A DNA stretch of 24,924 nt from Welwitschia mirabilis (GCA_051453625.1 JBOZIK010000001.1:252270328-252295251); one strand, 5' to 3'. Counted from the first letter of the stretch, positions 1 to 10,456 are shown. The notes: a model not told the origin generated them from the sequence alone. Numbers and translations are program-made.

Positions 1-1294
1 TCCTAAGAGGATCACTATGGTTTTGGGAGTTGGAAGAGTAGTTGGATTAGAAATTTTGATGTTCATATCTGTTTCGATAGGGTTGGAAGTTAGGATAATG
101 TGCTTGAAAATTGTGAGGTTGGTCATTTATCTTATTTTGGAAGTTATGATTTGGGACTTATTTTTTATTGTAGTTTTGATTGTAGTTAGAGGGTTCTTGG
201 TTCAATGCACATACTTCTTCATAAATTCTTTCTTTACTAGTGGGAAGTAAAGGACAATATTTTGTAATGTGATAACTATCCTCACACAAATCACAAGTTG
301 GAACAATAAGTTAACTCCTCTCAGTTGCCACTTTAGCGTCTAGGATCATCTGACGCTAGTTGGTTCATGTTTTGGTTTGGTTTCAATTTTCTCATGCTTA
401 ACTTCTTTAAGGTCTTTGATGATTTAGCCTACTGTTCTGTTTTCTTTAATGGAGGGTTTTGGCTAAGTTTGACTTATTTCGACTAAATCTCCTAAGATCT
501 TCCAAGCATCCTCTAAAGTTTAGTTTAGAAGGTTGCCTCCACAAGAGAAATCTACTAGTTGTTTAGTGTGATTGTTAATCCACTATAGAAATAGTCAATT
601 AATTCTACTTCAGAAAAGGCATTTACAGGATTTGAGTGTAAAGCCATAAAGAATCTCTCATAAGCAGAGGCATAGTCTTTGTTAGGAAATTGTTAGAACT
701 TTACAACTTCTTTCTTACGTTTCCAAATGGTGGTTTCGCTCATGAATCTCTTAACGAATGCTTCTTGAACTTGATTCCAAAATTTCAGGCTTTTATGAGG
801 GATCATTCTAAGGCAAAGTTTAGCCTTATCTCACAAAGTCATAAGAAATATGATCATGTAAGTTCTATCAGTTACACATTTTTTACCATTTCCGGAAGTC
901 AGAATGAGTTGTTCAATTTCAGTGATGTGTTATAGGGGTCTTCATCAGGGTCTCCTCTAAAGGTATGATAAGTGTTTAGGTTTTTTAGTTTTATGTCATT
1001 GCCAGGAGATAAGTCAAAAGGGTTTTAAATTTTAAGTTTTTTGTTGGCTATGAGATCTCTCAGTGTAGTACGAGTGTTTGGTTAAGGAGGAGTAGGAGTA
1101 ATAGTTCCAATGATAGGGGGTGGATTCAGCGAGATAGGTTATTTTTGGTGAGAGGTCGACATGGTATTAGATTCTTCAAAATTAAAATCAGATTCTTTTG
1201 TAAAATTAAAATAAAAAATTTCAAGAAAATTTAAAGTTTATGTACTTAGTCTATTTTGATTTTCAAATTCAAAATTTAGTAAACCTTCTCTCAT
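1..1294 (-). pseudogene. gag: Decayed gag of Ty3/Gypsy Athila-like element A (partial, runs off left edge)
   Basis: Gag is the structural protein that assembles the retrotransposon particle and binds its RNA. Read on the minus strand, an ATG at 1294-1292 opens with MREGLLNFEFENQN. It is followed by stops and at least one frameshift, the same order of blocks as in copy B: PPPIIGTITPTP, LRDLIANK, NPFDLSPG, TFRGDPDE and EIEQLILTS. Towards the left edge an intact CCHC zinc knuckle is readable at 254-295 (CDLCEDSYHITKYC, spacing C-x2-C-x4-H-x4-C). After it comes an Asn/Gln/Tyr-rich tail typical of Athila gag before the protease. Frameshifts and premature stops (for example after NRLST) make it non-functional. 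It is preceded by a ~330 bp leader and a PBS, so the start is well supported. Family assignment rests on motif recognition and is fairly sure; the rest of the element lies outside the window. Confidence 0.85.
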
Positions 1295-1626
1295 ATTTTT
1301 TACAAGGAATTACCTCTCTCTCTGATATTTTTCACCTTTTCCAACCTTAACCATTCAGTTTCAGTGCTATCCTATACGTCGTCCTGTCAGTCATCCAGAT
1401 GATACCTGAGATGACAAAGGTAAAAACACAGAAATCACAGAACCAGAAAAAGCAGAAAAGGTAATAGTCATCCGACTGTGACATCTGGACAACTAAAGAA
1501 ACATTAGTGGTTAGTAAAAATAAAAACTGAAATAAAAATACTTATAAAGTATTAGTATACCTATGCTGTAGCAAACATCCAGAATATCTATTGAAGCAAC
1601 GACAACTCTTAATTTCCAAGTAGCCT
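1295..1626 (-). other. Untranslated leader of element A between PBS and gag
   Basis: This ~330 bp stretch separates the PBS from the gag start and matches the leader of copy B at 2707-3045. It contains two short dyad modules of the GTCGTCC/GTCATCC type (about 1375-1418 and 1465-1493), which could fold in the RNA. No reading frame is supported. Leaders in this position usually carry packaging or translation signals; that role here is inference. Confidence 0.65.
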
Positions 1627-1644
1627 TCCCTGACAATGGTGCCA
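1627..1644 (-). promoter_or_regulatory. Primer-binding site of element A (tRNA-Asp type)
   Basis: The minus strand reads TGGCACCATTGTCAGGGA. The expected PBS complementary to the 3' end of plant tRNA-Asp is TGGCGCCGTTGCCGGGGA, as used by Athila-type elements. The four differences are all transitions (G to A or C to T). It sits 3 bp from the LTR end, as expected for minus-strand DNA priming. Confidence 0.8.
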
Positions 1645-1647
1645 ATT

Positions 1648-1743
1648 TGTTGAAGTGTGTATTTATGCAATGTTTCACTCTTTGATCTCAATCTTGTTAA
1701 TTATAAATAAGATGCAAAATACAATACACTAGTATAGTCGGGA
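1648..1743 (-). repeat. Start of the 5' LTR of element A (truncated by gap)
   Basis: The plus strand begins TGTTGAAGTGTGTATTTATG and matches the LTR ends at 3067 (copy B) and 20891 (copy C). Because the element is on the minus strand this is the U5 end of its 5' LTR. Only about 96 bp are visible before the run of N. Confidence 0.75.
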
Positions 1744-1843
1744 NNNNNNNNNNNNNNNNNNNNNNNNNNNNNNNNNNNNNNNNNNNNNNNNNNNNNNNNN
1801 NNNNNNNNNNNNNNNNNNNNNNNNNNNNNNNNNNNNNNNNNNN
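1744..1843. other. Scaffold gap of exactly 100 N
   Basis: A run of 100 N, the usual placeholder for a gap of unknown size. It lies between the LTR start of copy A and the middle of gag of copy B, so the true distance and order of the two copies are unknown. Confidence 0.99.
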
Positions 1844-2707
1844 TTTGATGATTTCGCATACTGTTCTGTTTTCTTTAACGGAGGGTTTTAGCCAAGTTTG
1901 ACTTACTTTGACTAAATCTTCTAAGATATTCCAAGCATCCTCTAAAGTTTGGTTCAGAAGGTTTCATTCACAAGAGAAATCTACTAGTTGTTTAGTGTGA
2001 TTGTTTAACCCACTATAGAAATAGTCAATTAATTCTACTTCAGAAAAGACATCTACAGGGTTTGAGTGTAAAGCTACAAAGAATCTCTCATAAGCAAAAG
2101 TATAGTTTTCGTTAGGTAGTTATTGGAAGTTTGTAACTTCTTTCTTACATTTCCAGATGGTAGTTTCACTCATGAATCTCTTGACAAATGCTTCTTGAAC
2201 TTGGTTCCAAGATTTCAAGCTTTTATAAGGGATCATTCTGAGCCAAAGTTTAGCCTTATCTCGTAAAATCATGGGAAAGATGATCATGTAAGTTATATCA
2301 GTGGTATGCTTTTTACCATTTTTGGATGTAAGAATGAGTTGTTCAATTTCTGTGATGTATTGTAGGGGGCCTTCATCAGGGTCTCCTCTAAAGGTAGGAT
2401 AAGCATTTAGGTTTTTCAGTTCTACATCATCACCAGGAGATAAGTCAAAGGGGTTTTGGATTTCAATTTGTTTATTTGCTATTAGATCTCTCAGAGTTGC
2501 ATGAGGAGTAGGAGTAATAGTTCCAATGATAGGGGGTGGATTCAGCAAGATAGGTTGTTTTTGGTCAGAGGTCAACATGGTATTAGATTTTTCAAAATTA
2601 AAATCAGACTCTTTTGTAGACTTGAAATCAGAAATTTCAGGAAATTCTAAAGTTTGTGTACCTGGGCTATTTTGATTTTCAAATTCAAAATTTAGCAAAC
2701 CTTCTTA
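1844..2707 (-). pseudogene. gag: Decayed gag of Ty3/Gypsy Athila-like element B (3' part lost in gap)
   Basis: Structural Gag protein of the retrotransposon. On the minus strand one frame runs from about 2707 to the gap at 1844. It carries the blocks PPPIIGTITPTP, NPFDLSPGDD, YPTFRGDPDEGPLQYITEI, ILRDKAKLWLRMIP and WNQVQEAFVKRFM, then after a stop NPVDVFSEVELIDYFYSGLN and LEDAWNILEDLVK. These match the retrotransposon Gag core domain (alpha-helical capsid region). Defects seen: the ATG AGA start found in copy A is here ATT TAA, so the open frame now begins at a TTG at 2698; there is an in-frame TAA at 2122-2120 and a TGA at 1966-1964, where copy A keeps two Gly codons. No frameshift is needed across ~860 bp, so this copy is much younger than copies C and D. 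The zinc-knuckle end is missing because of the gap. Confidence 0.88.
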
Positions 2708-3045
2708 AATATTTTCTGCAATGAACTGCTTCTCTCTCTGGTATTTTTTACCTTTCCCTATTTTTACCATTCAGTTTTAGGTTTCTAAGAGCTGTCGTCC
2801 TATGTCGTTCGGATGATAACCTAGATGACAGAAACAAAAAACATAGATAATCATAGAATGAGGGAAAGCAGAAAAAGGGATAGTCATCTAACTGTGACAT
2901 CTGGATGACGAAGGAGGATGTCAGATGCTAGTAACAAAAATAAAAACTGAAATAAACTACTTACAGAGTATTGGTATACCGATGATGTAGCAAACATCCA
3001 GAATATCCATTGAAGCAACGACAACTCTTGATTTCTAAACAGCCT
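2708..3045 (-). other. Untranslated leader of element B
   Basis: About 340 bp between the PBS and gag of copy B, collinear with the leader of copy A. It carries two copies of the family's dyad module (2793-2831 and 2881-2923). No coding potential is seen. Confidence 0.65.
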
Positions 3046-3063
3046 TCCCCAGTAATGGCGCCA
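3046..3063 (-). promoter_or_regulatory. Primer-binding site of element B (tRNA-Asp type)
   Basis: The minus strand reads TGGCGCCATTACTGGGGA. It differs from the tRNA-Asp-complementary PBS of Athila-type elements at three positions, all transitions. It lies 3 bp from the LTR boundary at 3067, which fixes the element's orientation (minus) and marks this LTR as the 5' LTR. Confidence 0.85.
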
Positions 3064-3066
3064 ATT

Positions 3067-5658
3067 TGTTGTGATGTGTATTTATGCAATGTTCACACCT
3101 TGATTTAAATCCTATTAATTATAAATAAGATGCATAAGTATAGCATGCTAGTATAGACGGAGAGATTCAAATGTCGTAATTCCATCGAAGGTTAATAGTA
3201 TAGGTAATAAAGAGTTGATTTCGAGAAAGAAATGTGTAACCTTAATCTACTAAATTAAATTGTAATGCATGAAATTGAATAAACGATGTAAAACTAATCT
3301 ATGAAATTGAAATAACAATGCAACTAATCTATGAAATCGAAATAATGATGTAACTAATATACTCAAGCTCAATCTTAACAAAGGATGCCCTCATAATCTA
3401 TATAATTAAAGAAACCTGTTATGAATCTAGAACAACATAAACTATGAGGGATAAGTTCCTGCAATTATTAATAAAAGGGATAATTCATATTAAAATATAA
3501 AAAACATCTATATCACAAAGTAGTTATTTCTCAATGGAGGATACGCCGCTCAACACTAAGATAACGTCTCTCTGTATTATAAGATGGTTCTCCGGTCCCA
3601 AGATCTTCTATCACAAGAATGCTAGATACTATCGAAGATGATTAGGGATAAGGGGGAGACCTTTATTTATAGGCATAAATTGAAAGGAAATTGACAAAGA
3701 AGTAGAAAAGAAACCCTAGCTGACATGCAAAGTAAAGTCGTAATAAAGAGGCGACAACTCGAGAATACATTCTATAAAAGTGATAGAGAACAGTGTCGTC
3801 CTTCTTGTCATCCAGACGATGGAGGAGACGACGAGGATTGACAATGAGTTATCTTCTTATCTTCCAGTTTAACTATCTGTGAACTGCATGCAAAGTTCTA
3901 TCGACTATTTCTAGAGATGTCATCCACTAGTGTCATCTGGACGATTAGATGGATGATGATGTCTGATAAGAAGATCTTCAGTTCAACTACAAGTTATCTT
4001 GAAAGAACTCTATCATATGCTTAATTGGGCTTGTCGTCCTGCCTGTCGTGGGGACGACGGAGGGGACGACAGTCTTTTCTTCATCTTTTATCAGTCTGAT
4101 ATCTTGTTGTTTGTAGGAATCATTATTTGAAAATATAATTTATCCATATCTACATGAAATGCATGTGAATTATTTGATAAATTGCATGTTTTCATCTTGT
4201 GCTCCTAGATTCTCGATTGTCATAGGAACTAGGAAATTATCTGTTAGTTTATCTACAAAATAACTCAAAATACCCCATTAAATACATCTAAGTTGGAGTC
4301 GTAAAATAGTCCCCCACTTAGCCTTATCAGTCCCTGATAAAACTAGGTAGTAAATTATGTTTGCAAGCCAACTTTTAAATAAGAAAAGCTAGGATATGTA
4401 AAGGAAAGTATTTGATAAAAAGATGGTAGTAATGTAAAAGATGAATTTAAATACTTATAGAGTATCACAAGTTTGTTTGTCATCCGATGTATCGTTCAGA
4501 TGATGATAGGGACGACAGGCTCCTCAAAAGATTTTTAAAGTCTAGAACCTATGACAGAAATTAGATTTTGCATTAATACTAGATCCTCATTGTGATAAAC
4601 TATCAAATAAAAAGATAATTATCAAAAATCAAAGAGTTCTATTTTAGAAATATGCCATCATGTATTTATAATCAAAAAAATTATATCAAAAATATGCAAT
4701 ATTGAAATTCTATGTGTATCCTGCCCCTCACTTAAAATGTGCAATACATTCCAAATTACCTAAACTAATGAAAAAGAAAAATGTAAAAACGACTGAAAGA
4801 AAACTATGAAACTAGTAAAGTCCTAAGAAAAGAAGAAAATGTGAAAATGATTCAAAAATGGGAGGCATGAAAATAGAAGAAAAGTAAAGGAGAAATAGAC
4901 ACAAGGAACAAAAAAAAGAATATTTACCTAGTCTAAATACTAACATAGCAAACTCCAAAGGAAAACATCATAACATTACCTGATTAAAGATGCATAAAAA
5001 AATGTATTTACTTGATAAAGTTCATTCAAAAGGGCAGTGGTTATGGTGATATCCAAGATTTCAAGCGTGTAGAACAATGAAGATCAAACCAAAAGGTACT
5101 TAGAAATGGACTCATCTATTTCTACCTACAAATTCATCGAAATCTTGAAAAGTGAAATGATCAAATGGGAATACTAAAATTTGTATTTCTTTTACCATGA
5201 TGAGAGGAGTGCAACCACTATCAGAGGAGTAAGGACCCACTAAGCATGACCAACTGACACCTCAATGGAGTTCCCACAGCTACCATATTACACTGTCAAA
5301 GGCTCCTCTCAGAAATATTTGCCCCGATGTACTTATGGTAAGACATCATGCTTTTGACTTTTCTTTCTTTTTTATTGTTTTCCTCTTTTCTTTCTCTTTT
5401 TTTTTTAATAAAACAATAATTCCCACAGGATCACACACTTAAGAAGACTAAGGTGAATAAGTAAAGTAAAGACAGAAAAGAACACTCCTTAATAACTTAA
5501 GATTTATTCATGATTAAAGAAAACAACACAAGAAATAAGGTATCTACCTGTAAATACAGTCCATAGACATGGGAATGTCTCAAGATTGAGTGAATCCAAT
5601 CTTACCACTTATAAATGCCCAAGTATAAACTAATCATGATACTTTATGAAGTAATACA
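3067..5658 (-). repeat. 5' LTR of element B, at least 2.6 kb (right end lost in gap)
   Basis: The long terminal repeat supplies promoter and RNA-end signals. On the plus strand it starts TGTTGTGATGTGTATTTATG, directly beside the PBS. It aligns in order with the LTR of element C at 20891-24190: the TATA box, the dyad module at 4032-4072, the segment near 4289-4370, the pyrimidine tract at 5355-5409, and the end near 5560-5658. The expected TG...CA outer end is hidden in the gap. Four dyad modules lie inside (3793-3832, 3918-3963, 4032-4072, 4478-4519) and many CpG sites survive, suggesting relative youth. Part of it (3937-4307) recurs at 5759-6132. Confidence 0.8.
3662..3672 (-). promoter_or_regulatory. 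TATA box of the element B LTR promoter
   Basis: The minus strand reads CTATAAATAAA about 600 bp from the PBS end of the LTR. The same motif (CTATAAATA) is kept at 21640-21648 in the old LTR of element C, in matching surroundings (purine-rich, then a ~100 bp conserved stretch). Transcription would start roughly 25-35 bp further left and run towards the PBS. Confidence 0.6.
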
Positions 5659-5758
5659 NNNNNNNNNNNNNNNNNNNNNNNNNNNNNNNNNNNNNNNNNN
5701 NNNNNNNNNNNNNNNNNNNNNNNNNNNNNNNNNNNNNNNNNNNNNNNNNNNNNNNNNN
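5659..5758. other. Scaffold gap of exactly 100 N
   Basis: A placeholder gap inside LTR sequence. Sequence left of it corresponds to the outer end of the LTR, while sequence right of it jumps back to the LTR middle, so at least one element boundary is hidden here. Confidence 0.99.
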
Positions 5759-6132
5759 TCGTCTAGACGATTAGGTGGATGATGATGTCTGATAGAACGG
5801 TCATCGTTCAACTATAAGTTATCTTAAAAGGACTCTATTATATGCTCAATTGGGGTTGTCGTCCTGCCTGTCATGGGGATGACAGAAGGGACGATAGTCT
5901 TTTCTTCATCCTTTGTTAGTCTAATATCTTATTGCTTGTAGGAATAATTATCCAAAAATATAATTTATCTATATCTTCATGAAATGCTTGTGAATTATCT
6001 GATAAACTGCATGTTTTTGTCTTGTGCTTCTTGACTCTCGATTGTCATAGAAACTAGGCATTTATCTATTAATTTATCTACAACACAACTCAAAATACCC
6101 TATCAAATACATCTAAGTTAGCATTGTAACAA
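5759..6132 (-). repeat. Middle fragment of a same-family LTR (element D)
   Basis: About 374 bp closely match 3937-4307 of the element B LTR, in the same orientation, including the dyad module (here 5857-5899). The match stops abruptly around 6132, inside the LTR, where pol sequence begins. It is too diverged from B (many substitutions, loss of several CpG sites) to be a simple assembly copy. Confidence 0.8.
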
Positions 6133-8390
6133 TAGCTTTAGGATGGTTAAAGTGAAATAACCTATGATTTTTAAGAATCTAACAACCACTTTAGCATCAT
6201 TAGTTCTAGTTAGAATAGCTTTACATAACTTGATAATATAATCTACACAAACCAATAAATATCCATTTAAAATAATAGAGAAATTAACCATAAAAATCTA
6301 AATCTCAAACATCAAATAGTTTAACCTTAAGAATATTAAGAAAGACATCACATCTCTATTTCTAATGCTACATAAGCATCAACATTCATTACAAGATATA
6401 TGATACTTATAAGAATATTTATAAAGTCTTGATTAATAAAGTCCACATTAAATGATTTTATGAGAAATATTTCTAGCAAAATGTAATCTTCAAATACTCC
6501 ACAATATTGAATTTTAAAACACTCAAGGTTTTAAATTGTATAGTACATCTATGAATGATTTAAATAGAGAAATATTTAAATACATAATATCATTCAAAAG
6601 AATTTATTTACTTCACACAAGAATCACTTTTTTTCTTAAGTATTCTAATGATTAGTTAGTTTATGAATAAAAAGATAATTAGCTATGTTAACATGAAAAG
6701 GTTATCTGATAAAAGATAAAAGATGCTAATCAAGAAATGTAACATTTATAAGTTAGAAGAAGAAGATGAGTAGGGACTATTATAAAATAAGTGCTTAATA
6801 ACAACATTTTCTACTTCTTTTTTGTCTTCCATTTCAAGTTTAGACTTTGTGAAAGAAAATTTGTGACATTAATCTTGCTTTAGATGATTTCTTGTATTGT
6901 ACAAGGATTTTTTAAGAGTAGAATGATTAGTAAATATAATTATTTTTATAATATGAGCTATGATCTTAATTTTTCAAAGAAAAAAACTCTTTTTGGGTTG
7001 TTGTATAATTTAACTAAGGATCTGGTAATATTTTTTTTACATGTTAAGTAACATAGGATTTACCATATTTTCTTTATTATAAATCCATCCTTACAACATA
7101 TTTACTTACATTACAAAGTAATTTAAAATGGAGTGAACAATTATAAGGTGATAAGATACAAGATGAAGTAAGAAACAACTTTTGTATTTCAAAGGCATCT
7201 TGATATTTAAAATACTAATTAAACATGTATGTTTAGTAAGAATATTAGTTAAGGATTTTTAAATTTTAGGTTTTAATAAATATCTTTTAATATCTAGCAT
7301 GTTTAAAAAAGATATAATGCCTTTTAAATTCTAGAAAAGATAAGAGTTTATGATCTGAATCATATTAGGATCCATTTTTAGTTTATTTTTAGAAGTTATA
7401 TGTCCTAGAATAATACCTTTATTGATATTTTTCCTATTTAAGGATTTAATTTTTCTTCTAACAATTTGCAAGAATAAATTTTAAATGATTTAAATAAGAT
7501 TTAGAAGTTTAACTTAAAAAACAAAAATATTTATGGAAGCTTCAACAAATTCTTTAATCATATTAGATAAGATGCTCATAATATGTCATTAGAAGTTTTT
7601 AAGGTATTATAATTAATCAAATAACATGTATCTATGGGTAAAGTTTCCAAGGGGCATGAAAATGTTGTCTTTTTATGATCTTTAAGGATAGTTCCTCTTT
7701 GGTTATTTCTTGAAGATCCATCTAATAAATAGTCATAACCATAACTTGTTAATGTTTTTGAGATTTAACCTATAAAGAGTAAAGGTAAATGATCATTATG
7801 AGACATGGTGTTGAGCATTTTAGGGTTAATGCACATTCACCTTCATACTTTTATTGTAGTTGGAATTAACTCATCATTTTCAATTTTTACTATAGTAATC
7901 TCAAACTTTTAAAGAATAGTTCACATATGGCTTTATACTAGGATTACCATTTTCTGTCAAATGAACTCTTTACATACATATACTATGGTTAATATCTTTG
8001 AAATTAAAGATGCTTCATCCTATAATATTTTTATGTTGTTTAAGAATATAAACTAGGACTTATTCTTAATAAGTTGATAATTTTAGACATAACTATAGCA
8101 TAAGATCTATTATCTACAAGAAATGCATATTTTAGATCTTTAAAAAAAAGGTTTAAGTTTAAAATTTAGGATAGAATCATTACTAGAAGATTGTTTTATT
8201 GAGAACATGTGATAAATTTTAAATTTATATTTCACTTTAATGGCTTAGAGTTAAAACTATCATGAATGACAAGTGCTAATTTTTTATATGATTTATACAG
8301 TGGATAAGTTGTTAAAGATGTTAAATACTTCAAAATTGCATCATTATCAACTTTGATTACATTATCATCTTCCATGTTACATATAATCCT
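6133..8390 (-). pseudogene. pol: Decayed pol (pre-RT segment, RT, RNase H, integrase start) of Athila-like element D
   Basis: Pol copies the element's RNA to DNA and inserts it. On the minus strand the usual order is readable through many stops and frameshifts. Around 8050-8140 is the segment before RT (LKYAFLVDN). RT lies at about 7350-8010: VHLTENGNPSIKPYVNYSLK, ENDELIPTT, MSHNDHLPLLFI, HKKTTFSCPLET, and KGIILGHITSKNK in the connection. RNase H lies at about 6780-7200: LSPYNCSLHFKLLCN, LNYTTTQKE, IFTNHSTLK and KKEVENVV. Next come the integrase zinc finger (CNECW, RNRDVM) near 6340-6390, core start (DLDFYG) near 6290 and VCVDYI, TNDAKVVVRFLK near 6180-6240. The RT active-site FMDD is replaced by SINI near 7520, and RNase H Asp residues have become Asn. 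The integrase stops before its second catalytic Asp, where LTR sequence begins. Dead beyond doubt; the Ty3/Gypsy assignment is firm, Athila-like is likely. Confidence 0.85.
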
Positions 8391-9444
8391 TTTTCATGGC
8401 ATACCTTTTGTATTAAGTTGATGTTACAAAGAATTAAATATATAACATTACTTAAAGATGGGTTAAAAACTAATAAGATTCCTCTATCATAAAATAGTTT
8501 TGGATAATAAAAGTAGTTATAAATAAATGGATATTATAGCATAATTAGATGGATTTCCTTAATAATAAATTACAAAAATTAATAAAATACAAGTAGCATA
8601 GCATACAAAGAACTAAAGATTCAAAATAAAGTGACTGTTAGAGAAATAAAATTGGTTTTTATTACTTACATATGTATTTTATGTGGCACTATTTTCATTG
8701 CATTCTTTTCTACATGCCTATAGCTATAAGCCATTGCACTTTAAGCTTTAATCCAAAAAAATAGATTTTGAAAAAACAACTAGTATTTGTTATTTAAAAT
8801 TTAAGACACTAAGAAATTAAACTTTTATTTTACATTAGGATTTTTTTAAATTGAATTTTCAAATAACATTTTTAAAATATAGTTATTTAAAGTAAATATT
8901 ACTCTAAAATAAGAAAAAGTGATTAGTTACCTTTTACTAGTGTACATGGCATAACTATTGAGGATGGTTATAGCATTCTTTTCTATATCTAATCTAAGGT
9001 ATCATGGTTGATCTTTATTAGTTAATGCATTTTATACACATAATAAAGTATTATTATGTTAGTGAGCCTATCATATGATTATATTCCTAATAGAAACCAC
9101 TTATACACATCTATTATTCCTTAAACAATATGGTTTTTCTCTTACATTTTTATTATTTTTTGAATTATAGTGCCTAAATTTAACATGTTATAGTTCATTA
9201 GCATGCTTAGATTTAATTAATTAATTCTATGTTTTAGGATTTTTCACATAAAAATCAAATCTTAAAAGTAAGAGAAATACTATAATCATAATTATATATT
9301 AATTTTTTATCCTTACAAAGAAAATATCATTTTAAAAAATGATTTTTTGTTTATATTAAGTAATATTTTAAAAGATAAATATAGATGAGTATTTTTGATG
9401 TTTACTTAAATTAATAATCTTTTAAGACATGTATATTTTTTTTT
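8391..9444. other. A+T-rich stretch, no gene recognised
   Basis: Protease and gag of element D would be expected here on the minus strand, but I could not find the protease active-site or zinc-knuckle motifs. Stops are dense in all frames. It may be protease/gag decayed beyond recognition by eye, or unrelated DNA. Confidence 0.5.
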
Positions 9445-9815
9445 GGAAATATTAAAGCATGAATGCTCCAACTTCATGTGAGAACTAAGTGCATAAGTTT
9501 AAGTGATTTTATGATAGAAAACTAAAAAGTAAATATATTCTAGGTATTTATTAAAAGTAATTACATAATTAATGATTAAGAATAAAACATTAGTATAAAT
9601 ACTATTTTAGCCATATGATTCATGAATAATGCACATGCTTGCATTTTGTACTAGGCCTATGTAATTGCAAGTGATTAATCACATTTAATCTAATTTTAGA
9701 CATGTTTATTCTTTTTCTTCTTCTTCAACATTATTTTTGAAATGAATGATGTTTGTCTTACATAATGCTTTTTTAGGTAAAAAGGATTGCATCTTTTGAA
9801 TGTAAAATAAAAATA
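9445..9815. repeat. Dispersed repeat X, first copy (pairs with 13490-13860)
   Basis: About 370 bp with patchy similarity in the same orientation to 13490-13860. Matching blocks include CATGTGAGAACTAAGTG, TTTTATGATAGAAAA, GATTCATGAATAA, the segment from about 9650 to 9710 around the CTAATTTTAGACATGTTTATT block, and AATGAATGATGTTTGTCTTA. Many differences are transitions. No reading frame is shared, so non-coding repeat (for example LTR) sequence is more likely than a gene. Family not recognised; edges are approximate. Confidence 0.55.
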
Positions 9816-10348
9816 TTATTTCATGTTTCATTAATTATATTCATAATTGTTCAAATCAAATATGTTGACTTGATAACACTCTTCTTAAATTTTAACTTGG
9901 TTTAACACTTAGACTTATTTTAAATGTTGGATTCATATAAATGGTTTTTATTTTACTTTTTTTACTTTTTTTTTGCTATGCTCATAATCTGTAAAAAACT
10001 ATCTCTTTAGATTTTGCTTTTGGAATTACTATGATAATAACATTTAAGAAACTTTATCACTTCTAGTTTTAATTATCTTATTTTATCATAGTATTGTTTT
10101 CATAGCTATACATTTTATTACTTTTTTCTACTTTAATAGCCATTTTATTACTTTTTCCTTCTTTAATACTTTAGTTTTAAATTTAATTTCGACTAGAAAA
10201 TAATCTATTTCGTAATTAGCATTATTCCTTCTATTGAAGATGACATTTTTATTTCAATTATTTAGTTTATATTAGGGATTGTTTTATAATAACAACATAA
10301 ATGCTTATCATGACTTCATCTTCTTTGATAAAAAATAATATTGACAAA
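9816..10348. other. A+T-rich stretch, no gene recognised
   Basis: Low-complexity T-rich DNA with poly-T runs near 9958-9974. I see no coding frame, RNA gene or repeat boundary that I can support. Confidence 0.5.
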
Positions 10349-10405
10349 GTGTGTGTGTGTTTTTGTGTGTGTGTGTGTTTGTGTATATGTGTGTGTGTGT
10401 GTGCG

Positions 10406-10456
<51 letters not shown>
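10349..10456. repeat. (TG)n microsatellite
   Basis: About 108 bp of mostly GT dinucleotides with interruptions (TTTT, TTTGTGTATA, and GC substitutions). The open frame it creates (runs of Cys-Val) is an artefact of the repeat. Confidence 0.95.

Noticed and set aside
17-250. Plus-strand open frame of 77 codons
   Set aside because: Lies antisense to the zinc-knuckle and tail region of gag A, which has recognisable motifs; a shadow frame.
690-935. Plus-strand open frame of 81 codons
   Set aside because: Antisense to the gag A capsid region, whose blocks match copy B on the minus strand.
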